Positions 1-6,848 of a stretch of DNA of 13,154 nucleotides are shown in pieces. The notes below the pieces were generated by a model. That model did not search any database, had not been told where the DNA came from, and saw only the letters and a list, made by a program, of their open reading frames with translations. The DNA is from an uncultured Acidimicrobiales bacterium (GTDB taxonomy: Bacteria; Actinomycetota; Acidimicrobiia; Acidimicrobiales; Aldehydirespiratoraceae), in NCBI GenBank assembly GCA_938091985.1, contig CALKOE010000313.1, positions 1-13,154 on the forward strand, in the 5' to 3' direction. A program made the translations under genes and the position numbers. How positions within the stretch are numbered: the first letter of the stretch is position 1; the number at the start of each line of letters is the position of its first letter.

Positions 1-462
1 GTCGAGAATCGAACGGCGGGATGCCTCTGTCGGGTGAGCGGTGAACACCGGACGAAGATCCAGCGACGCTGCGGCGGCGAGGATCTCCTCATCGCTGTGG
101 CCGAGGGACTGCAGCCGGGCCACTGTCTCGGGAAAGCGGCGGTCCTGGGCACGCACGGAACGCAACTCGTCGACCCGATGTACCTGCTCAGCTGTGTTCG
201 CGAGGTGGAAGTAGACGGTGAAGGCACGAACGAGGTGAATCGCATCGACGAGCTCGACGTCGGCCAACGCGTCGACGAGCTCTTCGGTCGACGCGGAATC
301 GCGGCGTAGATCGCGGGCGATCGCCCGCACTCGCTCGACCCGGTCGAGCAGACCCTGGCCGTGCTGGCGCACCAACGCGGCGCCGAGCTGGGCGCCAAGG
401 CGACGAATATCGCTGCGGAGTGCGGCATCGAGGGCATCGAGTTCGGGTTGCGCATCAGGCAT
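1..462 (-). CDS. ppc: Phosphoenolpyruvate carboxylase, N-terminal part (cut by window edge)
   Basis: The reverse strand read from an ATG at 462 stays open for 154 codons to the left edge. Residues 141-146 are TAHPTE followed by ASRRSIL, the conserved N-terminal motif of PEP carboxylase. Its histidine (here H143) corresponds to the catalytic H138 of the E. coli enzyme. RAFTVYFHLANTAEQ at 80-93 is another family signature. The enzyme carboxylates phosphoenolpyruvate with bicarbonate to oxaloacetate in the cytosol and so refills the TCA cycle. The distance from the start to the His motif matches the family, which supports this ATG, although no Shine-Dalgarno sequence precedes it. The rest of the protein, with the second catalytic half, lies outside the window. 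The gene is divergent from the amidohydrolase, only 33 bp away. Confidence 0.93.
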   Translation of the reverse strand, partial: MPDAQPELDALDAALRSDIRRLGAQLGAALVRQHGQGLLDRVERVRAIARDLRRDSASTEELVDALADVELVDAIHLVRAFTVYFHLANTAEQVHRVDELRSVRAQDRRFPETVARLQSLGHSDEEILAAAASLDLRPVFTAHPTEASRRSILD

Positions 463-484
463 GGCCGCACTGTCGCACACGTCG

Positions 485-490
485 TATGGT
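485..490 (+). promoter_or_regulatory. Putative -10 box (TATGGT) for a leaderless amidohydrolase transcript
   Basis: TATGGT fits the actinobacterial TANNNT -10 consensus and lies 5 nt before the ATG at 496. No Shine-Dalgarno sequence is present, so transcription may begin at or next to the start codon. No convincing -35 was found; any such element would lie in or next to the start of ppc. Confidence 0.4.
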
Positions 491-495
491 CGCGC

Positions 496-1674
496 ATGGC
501 CTATGCACCCTCTGATCGGAAGTTCTACGACGCCGACAGCCACATCATGGAGCTTCCTCGCTTCCTGATCGACTACGCGGACGCCGATATCGCCGCCGAA
601 CTCCAGCCGGTCAGCTACCACACGTCGATCGTCACCGACGACGAGGTCGAGACCCTCGTGGCCCAGGGTGGGCACACCCCGCAGCACGTGGAAGCACAGA
701 TCGCCATGGGTGATCAGCTCATCGCCCAGTCCAAGGAGATCCAGGCGCTCGGTGCCTTCGATCGCGAAGAGCGCACCACAGCGATGGACATGCTCGGCTT
801 TGCCAAGCAGCTCGTGTTCGCGACTCACAGCGTGAAGCCCATCTTCCATCCGAGCGACACCATGAGCACCCGGCTTCGCTACGGGGCGACCCGCGCCCAC
901 AACCGAGCGATGAGCGAGTTCTGCGCCGAGGACGACAGGCTGATGGGTGTTGGTGTCGTGCCGTTCAACGACATCGACGAGGCGATCGTCGAGCTCGATT
1001 GGGCGCTCGAGGCCGGACTCGAGGCGATCTGGGTGCCCCACGGTCTCGTCGGCGGGCGCTCCCCCGGCCATGTCGACCTCTACCCGTTCTGGGCGCGCCT
1101 CGCCGAGGCCGGCGTGCCCTTCGTGCTCCACGTCGGCGGCGCGCCGCTGCAGCTCGACCCAGGGTGGGGAAACACCGGTCGCCCGCCCGCTCGCGACTGG
1201 ATGGGCGGCGGCGAGAACGTCCGCAGCAAGGACTTCGCCGTGATGCACCACGGTCCGGAGACCTTCGTCTCGATGATGGTGCTCGACGGCGTATTCGAGA
1301 AGTTCCCGTCGCTACGGGGCGCAGCGGTAGAGCTCGGCGCCGGCTGGGTGCCTGCCCTTCTCACCCGGCTCGACATGTTGATTCGCACCTGGAGTCGGGT
1401 CGACGTCTACCTGGCCGAACTCGAGCGCACCGCCACCGAAACACTGCGGGCGCAGATGGGGTTCACCCCGTTTGTATTCGAAGACATCGGCGGCCTCGTC
1501 GACCAGACCCACGACGACCTCTACCTCTTCTCGAGCGACTACCCGCACACCGAAGGCGGTCGCGATCCGATCGGTCGTTTCGAGTCGTCGCTCGGCGACC
1601 GCAGCGAGGCCGTGCGCGATGCGTTCTACAGCGACAACTTCTTGAAGCTGTGGCCCGACGCACGCGTGGCGTGA
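496..1674 (+). CDS. Amidohydrolase family protein (Amidohydro_2, TIM-barrel metal enzyme)
   Basis: This 392-aa protein has the layout of Amidohydro_2 (PF04909), the group that contains ACMSD-like decarboxylases and metal hydrolases. The N-terminal YDADSHIME (11-19) is the strand-1 metal motif, with D-x-H in place of the classical H-x-H. LHVGG supplies H212, MHH is at 250-252, the GAGW segment is at 281-284, and FSSDYPH (345-351) supplies the metal-binding D348. Family members cleave C-N or C-C bonds of ring compounds using one divalent metal; the substrate here is unknown. The frame is open upstream to 361, but the ATG at 496 is preferred because it puts the metal motif near the N terminus, follows a TATGGT box, and avoids overlapping ppc. 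A crotonase-family gene follows after 10 nt, which suggests co-transcription. Confidence 0.85.
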   Translation: MAYAPSDRKFYDADSHIMELPRFLIDYADADIAAELQPVSYHTSIVTDDEVETLVAQGGHTPQHVEAQIAMGDQLIAQSKEIQALGAFDREERTTAMDMLGFAKQLVFATHSVKPIFHPSDTMSTRLRYGATRAHNRAMSEFCAEDDRLMGVGVVPFNDIDEAIVELDWALEAGLEAIWVPHGLVGGRSPGHVDLYPFWARLAEAGVPFVLHVGGAPLQLDPGWGNTGRPPARDWMGGGENVRSKDFAVMHHGPETFVSMMVLDGVFEKFPSLRGAAVELGAGWVPALLTRLDMLIRTWSRVDVYLAELERTATETLRAQMGFTPFVFEDIGGLVDQTHDDLYLFSSDYPHTEGGRDPIGRFESSLGDRSEAVRDAFYSDNFLKLWPDARVA

Positions 1675-1684
1675 GACCCACCTC

Positions 1685-2500
1685 GTGAGCAGCGCCTCGC
1701 TCACCCGACCTCACGATGGCGTTGCGCTCGTCACACTTGACGCACGCGACCGCGGCGGCTTCATGTCGTGGGAGGCCGTGGGCGCCGTCGCCGACGCAAT
1801 GACCGAAGGCCGCGAGGGCGGAGCGCGCGTGACGGTGCTGGCCTCTGCTGCAACCGACTACTGGTTCCAACACGCCTGGCTTCCCGACCTGATCGCAATG
1901 GCCGAGGGTCGGCCCACCAGCGCCGAACCCGATGTGTGGTGGCGGCTGCTGGCCGAGATCGCCCATGTCGACGTGGTCACGATCGCCGCTATCAACGGCG
2001 ACTGCTCCGGCGGCGGAGCCGAGTTCGGATGGGCCTGCGACCTTCGAGTCGCGTCGGTCAACGCTTGGTTCGGCCAACCCGAGGTGCGAATCGCGCTCGC
2101 CACCGGCATCGGTGGCACCTCGCGGCTTGCCCGACTCATCGGTCGGACCGCCACTGCCGGCATGGTCTTCGACGGGCGACCGGTCACCGCCTCGAGGATC
2201 AACGAGCTCGGAGCGCTGAACCGATTGGTGGCAGAGGGTGCTGCCATCGACACCGCGGTGGAATGGGCAGCCGAGTTGGCCACCCGACCACATGCGTCGC
2301 TCACCGCCGAGAAGCAGATGCTCAACGACAACGACGACTTGTCACTGCACGATGCCCTCCGCAACGAGCAACGACTCTTCGGCGGCACCGTGAACAGTCC
2401 CGAGGGAGTGGCCGCCATGAAGGCCACGCAGGCTCGCTTCGATGGAGGCGAGACGGTCCGCGAGGTCTACGGCGCGCCGGAACCCACCGCTCTGTCCTGA
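1685..2500 (+). CDS. Enoyl-CoA hydratase/isomerase (crotonase) family protein
   Basis: The 271-aa product is a crotonase-fold protein. The core motif INGDCSGGGAEF (103-114) gives the second oxyanion-hole region and E113. The run from WACDLRVAS through WFGQPEV holds E133. These match the two catalytic glutamates of enoyl-CoA hydratase (E144 and E164 in the rat enzyme). GIGGTSRLARLIG (141-153) is the usual following helix. The first oxyanion loop is atypical: where relatives have a FCAGADL-like motif, this protein has FQHAWLPDL (61-69). The fold is therefore secure, but hydration of an enoyl-CoA is only one of the possible reactions (hydratase, isomerase, hydrolase). The start is a GTG 10 nt after the amidohydrolase stop, and the two genes are probably one transcript. 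Residues 200-260 contain the usual C-terminal helical segment. Confidence 0.87.
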   Translation: MSSASLTRPHDGVALVTLDARDRGGFMSWEAVGAVADAMTEGREGGARVTVLASAATDYWFQHAWLPDLIAMAEGRPTSAEPDVWWRLLAEIAHVDVVTIAAINGDCSGGGAEFGWACDLRVASVNAWFGQPEVRIALATGIGGTSRLARLIGRTATAGMVFDGRPVTASRINELGALNRLVAEGAAIDTAVEWAAELATRPHASLTAEKQMLNDNDDLSLHDALRNEQRLFGGTVNSPEGVAAMKATQARFDGGETVREVYGAPEPTALS

Positions 2501-2527
2501 GCGTCGACAACCTGCAAACATGCGGAC

Positions 2528-3898
2528 ATGAGTGCCGCGCTGCTTCTCGACCGACTGACCCTCGACGCCGATCAGATCCTGACCGGCGATGCCATCAACG
2601 AGGACTACAGCCACGACGAGTGCGTCAACGTCGCTGCGGTGATGCCCGCCGTCGTGCTCACGCCGCGGTCGGCCGAGGAGGTCAGCCAGATTCTCACGCT
2701 CGCCAACGAACTCGGCGTGGCAGTGACGTGTCGAGGCGCGGGCACAGGGTTGTCGGGCGCCGCGATTCCTGACACCGACGGGATTCTGCTGTCACTCGAA
2801 CGGATGGCCGCGGTCATCGAGATCGACGAGGCCAACCACGTGGCCGTCGTGCAGCCGGGCGTGACCCTCGGCGAACTCGACGAGGCCCTCGCGCCCTATG
2901 GCCTCGTCTACCCGATCCTTCCTGGCGAGGAGTCGGCATCGCTCGGCGGCAACGTCGCCACCAACGCCGGCGGAATGCGCGCCGTGAAGTACGGCGTCAC
3001 CCGCCATCAGGTGCTCGGCATGGAGGCGGTGCTCCCCACCGGCGAGATCATCCGCAGTGGTGGCAAATACGTGAAGTTCACGACGGGCTACGACCTCGGG
3101 CAGCTGATCATCGGGTCGGAGGGCACGCTCGCCGTGGTCACCGAAGTGACGCTCAAGGTCGTGCCGCGGCTGGCCCACAAGGCCACGTTGCTGGCGCCGT
3201 TCGCGACATTGGCCGAGGTCACCGAGGCAGTGCCCACGATCCTCCATGCCGGCCTCGTCCCGCTCATGCTCGAATACGTCGACGCCATGGCGATGTCGGC
3301 CACATCGGAGTCACTCGGCCTCGATCTGGGCATGCCCGCCGAGATCAAGGAGGGCGCGCTCGCGTACCTGCTCGTGGTGCTCGAGTCGTCCGACGACGAC
3401 CGGCTCCAGGCCGACCTCGAACGAGCCGGCAGCATCGTCGGCGAGGCCGGAGCGATGGACATCTATGTCCTCCCGGCCGCCGCCGGCGCGCAAGTGCTCG
3501 AGGCGCGCGAGAAGGCGTTCTGGGTGGCGAAGGAGCACGGCGCCAACGACATCATCGATGTCGTCGTCCCCCGAGCGTCGATTCCCGAATACCTCGACAC
3601 AGTCGGGGGCCTCGCAGCCGAACACGAAGCCTGGGTTGCCGGCGCGGGCCACGCCGGCGACGGCAACGTCCACCTGTCGGTCTTTCAGGGCGACGCCGAG
3701 AAGTGTTCGGCGCTCATGACCGCGATCCTCGCGGCCGGCATGGAACTCGGCGGCACCATCTCAGCCGAACACGGCATCGGCCTCGCCAAGCGCGACTACG
3801 TCCGCGCGTTGGAGGACCCGGCAAAACTCGCACTGATGCGGCGCATCAAGCAGGCCTTCGACCCCAATGGCATCCTCAACCCCGGCAAGATCTTCTAA
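2528..3898 (+). CDS. FAD-linked oxidase, GlcD / D-lactate dehydrogenase type
   Basis: This 456-aa protein matches the glycolate oxidase subunit GlcD/D-lactate dehydrogenase group of the VAO flavoprotein fold. The FAD-binding half starts with DYSHDE (26-31) and has RGAGTGLSGAA (69-79), SLGGNVATNAGGMRAVKYG (138-156) and IIGSEGTLAVVTEV (194-207). The C-terminal substrate cap has GHAGDGNVH (374-382), AEHGIG (413-418) and the typical ending FDPNGILNPGKIF. The group oxidises 2-hydroxy acids such as glycolate, D-lactate or 2-hydroxyglutarate and passes electrons to a quinone or partner protein. No glcE or glcF partner is visible, so a stand-alone 2-hydroxyacid dehydrogenase is more likely than three-subunit glycolate oxidase. 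The ATG lies 27 bp after the crotonase stop with no clear ribosome-binding site. It converges on the SDR gene. Confidence 0.93.
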   Translation: MSAALLLDRLTLDADQILTGDAINEDYSHDECVNVAAVMPAVVLTPRSAEEVSQILTLANELGVAVTCRGAGTGLSGAAIPDTDGILLSLERMAAVIEIDEANHVAVVQPGVTLGELDEALAPYGLVYPILPGEESASLGGNVATNAGGMRAVKYGVTRHQVLGMEAVLPTGEIIRSGGKYVKFTTGYDLGQLIIGSEGTLAVVTEVTLKVVPRLAHKATLLAPFATLAEVTEAVPTILHAGLVPLMLEYVDAMAMSATSESLGLDLGMPAEIKEGALAYLLVVLESSDDDRLQADLERAGSIVGEAGAMDIYVLPAAAGAQVLEAREKAFWVAKEHGANDIIDVVVPRASIPEYLDTVGGLAAEHEAWVAGAGHAGDGNVHLSVFQGDAEKCSALMTAILAAGMELGGTISAEHGIGLAKRDYVRALEDPAKLALMRRIKQAFDPNGILNPGKIF

Positions 3899-3909
3899 CC
3901 GCTCCGTCG

Positions 3910-3942
3910 CAGATGTAGCAGGTGTCAGACACCAGATGTAGC
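3910..3942. repeat. Direct repeat pair flanking a 13-bp palindrome between convergent genes
   Basis: CAGATGTAGC occurs at 3910-3919 and again at 3933-3942. Between them is the palindrome GGTGTCAGACACC (3921-3933), which shares one base with the second repeat. The palindrome has 6-bp arms around a single central base, too tight for a normal RNA hairpin, so a DNA-level site or an extragenic palindromic repeat is likelier than an intrinsic terminator. It fills most of the 47-bp gap between two convergent stop codons. Confidence 0.75.
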
Positions 3943-3945
3943 GGG

Positions 3946-4692
3946 TTAGGCGGTGCGGGCGTCGAGTTTGAGTTCGGAGGCGTCGATCTCGGGGTGGTCG
4001 AGGACCACGGCGAGGGCTTCGGCGAGCGAGGCACCCACGTCGTCGACGTCCATCATCCCGCCGGGGATCGCCTGTCGACCCCACTCCTCGAGCGCCTCCC
4101 CGAGCAATGCCATGTCACCCATGTTGTTCGCGAAGTCGGTCGGTCCGCAGTTGCCCATGACGATGCGGACGAAACGTCGGTCGGGGTGCTCGAGGCGCCA
4201 GACCCGGATGCACTGGTCGAGCGCTGCCTTCGACGACGAGTACGCACCGAAGAACGGGTTGGCGTCTTCGACCGTGCGAGACGACACGAACGCGCACACG
4301 CCATCACGATCCATGTGGCCCAGCGCCGCAGCAGCGGCGAGGTTCGCTCCGAGCACATTGACGCGGTAGACGTCGGCCCAGAGATCGACATCACACTCGG
4401 TGATCTTCTGCAGCGGCCCGTAGCCGGCGACGTAGAGCATCAGGTCGAGCCCGCCCATTGCGGCGGCGGCCTCGGCGGCCACGCGCTCTGCATCCTCTCG
4501 GATCGCCGCGTCGCCGACGGCGACGTGGCCCGAACCCATCTCGTCGACGAGTGCGCGCAGCGCATCTTCGCGGCGCGCCGACACCGTCACCTCTCCACCG
4601 GCCGCAACCACGGCGCGCGCAGCGGCGGCGCCAATGCCCGACGACGCTCCGACGACCAGCACGCGGCGCCCGTTCATGGCCGACTCGTTCAT
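3946..4692 (-). CDS. Short-chain dehydrogenase/reductase (SDR)
   Basis: The 248-aa product has a classical SDR layout: the nucleotide-binding loop GASSGIG (15-21), N112 in VNVLG, the serine pair S137/S138 in VSSR, and the YSSSK motif giving catalytic Y151 and K155. SAR at 38-40 after the second strand suggests NADP(H) preference, but this is not decisive. The usual NNAG motif is replaced by YVAG (87-90). Such proteins carry out NAD(P)-dependent oxidation or reduction of alcohols and ketones; the substrate is unknown. The ATG at 4692 is preferred because GGGAGG (4705-4700) lies 7 nt upstream. A longer reading from TTG at 4707 would put this ribosome-binding site inside the gene. It lies 63 bp downstream of the membrane-anchored protein gene on the same strand. 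Confidence 0.9.
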   Translation of the reverse strand: MNESAMNGRRVLVVGASSGIGAAAARAVVAAGGEVTVSARREDALRALVDEMGSGHVAVGDAAIREDAERVAAEAAAAMGGLDLMLYVAGYGPLQKITECDVDLWADVYRVNVLGANLAAAAALGHMDRDGVCAFVSSRTVEDANPFFGAYSSSKAALDQCIRVWRLEHPDRRFVRIVMGNCGPTDFANNMGDMALLGEALEEWGRQAIPGGMMDVDDVGASLAEALAVVLDHPEIDASELKLDARTA

Positions 4693-4699
4693 CTCACTA

Positions 4700-4730
4700 C
4701 CTCCCAACGCAGGAGTGAGGAGGACTCCTG
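4700..4730 (-). promoter_or_regulatory. SDR leader: hairpin with CCTCC loop upstream of a strong Shine-Dalgarno
   Basis: In the minus-strand RNA, CAGGAGT (4730-4724) and ACTCCTG (4716-4710) form a 7-bp stem around the loop CCTCCTC (4723-4717). The SDR ribosome-binding site GGGAGG (4705-4700) lies just downstream and is complementary to the loop. Two alternative foldings are possible: the 7-bp hairpin, or CCTCC paired with GGAGG, which would mask the ribosome-binding site. The hairpin could also simply be a weak terminator for the upstream gene; it has no U tract. Confidence 0.45.
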
Positions 4731-4755
4731 TCGCGTCGTCGGACCGTAGCGGCCG

Positions 4756-5328
4756 TCAGGCGGGCGAACCGCAATCGGTGAACCACGTATAACGGCCATC
4801 GACGGCTTGCCAGTGCGTGGTCTGGGGCAGTGTCTGACCATTGATCGTGCGTTCGAGCTCCGCCGCGATCACCCCGGCCACGGTCGTGGTGAGATCGTCG
4901 GTCGTGTAGTCCCAGGAGTCGACTTCGCTCGTCGACAACAGCGTGCCTTCGAGCCCTTCGCCGGCGACCGATTCGACGTAGGCCTGGCACTGCGAAGCGC
5001 CGTATCGGTCGACCACCGCGGGGTTCAGCCGCTCGATCAACACATCGCTGTCGGCCCGGTCGAAGGCGCCTTGAAAGACCGCGAAAAACTCGGCCGGCGA
5101 CTCAGCGGCAACCGGCACCGTGGAGGTCGTCGTGGTCGTCGTGGTGGACGTTGTTGTAGTGGACGTTGTTGTCGAGCTGGACGTCGTCGACGAGGGCGGC
5201 GTTGATGTGGTCGACGTCGGGGAGCTGGTCGGGGTGTCGTCGCCACCGGTCGCGAGAATGACCACGCCCGCGGCCACGAGCACGACCCCCAGGGCCATCA
5301 AGATCTTGGCGAGCATCGATCGATCCAT
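4756..5328 (-). CDS. Membrane-anchored protein with Thr-rich stalk and small extracytoplasmic (NTF2-like?) domain
   Basis: This is a 190-aa protein of unrecognised function. Residues about 7-27 (KILMALGVVLVAAGVVILATG) form one hydrophobic membrane segment or uncleaved signal anchor. Residues 32-71 are almost only Thr, Ser and Pro, a flexible wall-spanning stalk that could be O-glycosylated. The C-terminal domain (about 77-190) begins SPAEFFAVFQGAFDRAD and carries two cysteines, C114 and C186, which could form a disulfide outside the cell. Its pattern of an early helix pair followed by strands resembles NTF2/SnoaL-like domains, which is inference only. The start may be the ATG at 5328 or the in-frame ATG at 5316; both lie in the arms of a hairpin. 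The SDR gene follows on the same strand. Confidence 0.72.
   Translation of the reverse strand: MDRSMLAKILMALGVVLVAAGVVILATGGDDTPTSSPTSTTSTPPSSTTSSSTTTSTTTTSTTTTTTTSTVPVAAESPAEFFAVFQGAFDRADSDVLIERLNPAVVDRYGASQCQAYVESVAGEGLEGTLLSTSEVDSWDYTTDDLTTTVAGVIAAELERTINGQTLPQTTHWQAVDGRYTWFTDCGSPA
5144..5172 (-). repeat. 15-bp period tandem repeat in the Thr-stalk coding region
   Basis: GTGGACGTTGTTGT (plus strand) occurs at 5144-5157 and 5159-5172, a 15-bp period equal to five codons of the Thr/Ser stalk. The wider stretch 5118-5200 is built of degenerate ACN-type codons on the minus strand. The number of units could vary by replication slippage without breaking the reading frame. Confidence 0.65.
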
Positions 5329-5335
5329 GCTCGCC
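5308..5335 (-). promoter_or_regulatory. 9-bp inverted repeat over the start codon of the stalk protein
   Basis: GGCGAGCAT (5308-5316) and ATGCTCGCC (5327-5335) are perfect inverted repeats with a 10-nt spacer that itself contains the palindrome CGATCG. In the minus-strand mRNA the stem contains both candidate start codons, at 5328 and 5316, and the only SD-like bases. If formed, the hairpin would hide the translation start. Confidence 0.5.
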
Positions 5336-5493
5336 AGTGTTGTCGCGCTCCGTCATCGAAGCGTCACCCCACACCTACAGGCGAAGAACCAGGCCGCGCC
5401 GCGGTCGGCCGCCGAGGGGCTCTGTGCAAGTGACCGGGTGCTGCGTACTCATCAATCCCGCCTCGCGCGCATCCAGGGGGTCACGCCCGCCCG

Positions 5494-5499
5494 TAGAAC
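5494..5499 (+). promoter_or_regulatory. Weak candidate -10 box (TAGAAC) before the DUF427 gene
   Basis: TAGAAC lies 6 nt before the ATG at 5506, where a leaderless -10 would sit. It misses the final T of TANNNT, and no -35 is evident. The divergent 177-bp region 5329-5505 must hold promoters for both neighbours; nothing else recognisable was found in it. Confidence 0.25.
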
Positions 5500-5505
5500 T
5501 GAGTT

Positions 5506-6000
5506 ATGTCCGGTCCCGAACGCATCCCACCAGGCCCCGGCCAAGAGTCGGTGTGGGACTACCCGCGACCGCCGCTGCTCGAAGCCAGTGGATTGCGCGT
5601 CCAGGTGTTGTCCAACGGCACCCTGCTTGCCGACACCACCAGGGCATTGCGAGTGCTCGAGACCTACCACCCGCCGACGTTTTATCTGCCCCCTGGCGAC
5701 GTCTACACCCGGGCCCTGCGGCCGGTGCGCGAGACCTCGTATTGCGAGTGGAAGGGTTCGGCGTCGTACTTCGACGTCGACACGGGCCCAAAGCGGCTGG
5801 AACGAGCGGCCTGGACCTACTTCGACCCGATGGAGCCCTATGCGGCGCTCAGTGGCTACATCGCGTTCTACCCCTCGATGCTCGACTGCACGGTCGACGG
5901 TGAGGCGGTGCAACCCCAACCGGGCGTGTTCTACGGCGGCTGGGTGACCTCACATGTCACCGGGCCATTCAAGGGCTCGGTTGGAATGGACGGCTGGTAA
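5506..6000 (+). CDS. DUF427 domain-containing protein
   Basis: The 164-aa product matches the DUF427 family (PF04248), small proteins common in actinobacteria and of unknown biochemical function. Visible family marks are VWDYPRPPLLE (16-26), a GTLLADTTRALRVLETYHPP segment (about 38-57), FYLPPGDV (59-66) and YCEWKGSASYFDV (84-96). The second half repeats the strand-rich pattern and ends in AFYPSMLDCTVDGE. No signal peptide or membrane segment is present, so the protein is probably cytosolic. No Shine-Dalgarno site precedes the ATG. The gene converges on the Anbu operon, with 14 bp between stop codons, and is not part of it. No function is proposed. Confidence 0.88.
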   Translation: MSGPERIPPGPGQESVWDYPRPPLLEASGLRVQVLSNGTLLADTTRALRVLETYHPPTFYLPPGDVYTRALRPVRETSYCEWKGSASYFDVDTGPKRLERAAWTYFDPMEPYAALSGYIAFYPSMLDCTVDGEAVQPQPGVFYGGWVTSHVTGPFKGSVGMDGW

Positions 6001-6014
6001 CAGCACCGGCGCGT

Positions 6015-6842
6015 TCAGCGCAGCTGCTGGCGACTGCTCACATCATCGAAGGGCAGGCCCGGCTCCGCGATCGCTGTCACTTCGATGCCGGTGAGATCGA
6101 GACGGCCACCGATCGTCGTGAGAAACGCGGTATCGGCCGCATCGGCCCCGGTAGCGATTCTCACGAGCGACTGCCGCGGCGCAAGGCCCGTGGGATCGAC
6201 CACGATCCATCGCCCGTCAACCAGCGCTTCCGTGACTGCGTGGAAGTCCATCGGGCTCAACCCGGGGGCGTAGACCGAGACAACGCGAGCAGCGACGTCG
6301 TTGGCCCGCAACAGCGCGCAGGTGAGATGCGCGAAGTCGCGACACACACCTTCACCAGCCATGAGCGTCGCCACCGCACCATCGGTCGGCCGAGACACTC
6401 CTGGCACGTAGAAGACCCGGGCCGCGACCCAGCCGGGAATCGCAGCGACCAACACGGCGGGGGTCAAGGATCCGAACTCCGAGCGAGCGAAGGGACCGAT
6501 GCGGTCGGACTCGCAGTATCGGCTCGGGCGCAGATAGCGGAGCCACTGAGTGTCGTCGACCGACGCCGGTTCGGCGTCGCCGTGGACGGTCGCGTGGTAG
6601 TCGATCACGAGCCGACCCGGCGTGACGTCGCGCAGCAGATGGACCCGCCCGTCGTGATCAGCTGCGACGTCGTCGACTCGGAGCGAGACACCGTCGAGCG
6701 TCGCCACCAACTGCTCGTCGACCGCATAGCCCGCAGCAACCCCGATCGCGAGCGCCTGCGTGGACTGATCGACCACGGTGGCTTCGATATGGGCACTGAC
6801 CACCCGTCTTTCGGGACGGGCGGCTCCCTCGATGTCGGTCAT
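6015..6842 (-). CDS. Transglutaminase-like (papain-fold) protein 2, last gene of the Anbu operon
   Basis: This 275-aa protein has the bacterial transglutaminase-like core (COG1305). The catalytic triad can be read: C167 in GEGVCRDFAH, H201 in MDFHAVTEAL and D216 in IVVDPTG. Residues 1-110 form an N-terminal strand-rich domain with the motif WLRYLRPSRYCESD at 100-113, typical of this subfamily. In bacteria these enzymes usually hydrolyse amide or peptide bonds rather than cross-link proteins. In this neighbourhood a role in cleaving or transferring a peptide made by the ATP-grasp enzyme has been proposed. The ATG is 6 nt after the Anbu stop, so the two are likely translated together. It is the promoter-distal gene of the operon. 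No signal peptide is seen, so it should act in the cytosol. Confidence 0.9.
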   Translation of the reverse strand: MTDIEGAARPERRVVSAHIEATVVDQSTQALAIGVAAGYAVDEQLVATLDGVSLRVDDVAADHDGRVHLLRDVTPGRLVIDYHATVHGDAEPASVDDTQWLRYLRPSRYCESDRIGPFARSEFGSLTPAVLVAAIPGWVAARVFYVPGVSRPTDGAVATLMAGEGVCRDFAHLTCALLRANDVAARVVSVYAPGLSPMDFHAVTEALVDGRWIVVDPTGLAPRQSLVRIATGADAADTAFLTTIGGRLDLTGIEVTAIAEPGLPFDDVSSRQQLR

Positions 6843-6848
6843 CGATGC

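Noticed and set aside
34..309. Open frame on the plus strand
   Set aside because: It is antisense to the clearly coding ppc N-terminal region on the minus strand.
1463..2293. Minus-strand open frame of 276 codons
   Set aside because: It overlaps both the amidohydrolase and the crotonase genes and has a low-complexity Arg/Gly-rich end.
3922..4749. Plus-strand open frame of 275 codons
   Set aside because: It mirrors the SDR gene, which has the full SDR motif set and a strong ribosome-binding site on the other strand.
6001..6029. Possible bidirectional terminator between DUF427 and transglutaminase 2
   Set aside because: Only a 4-bp GCGC stem and a separated CAGCA/TGCTG pair are present, too weak to call.
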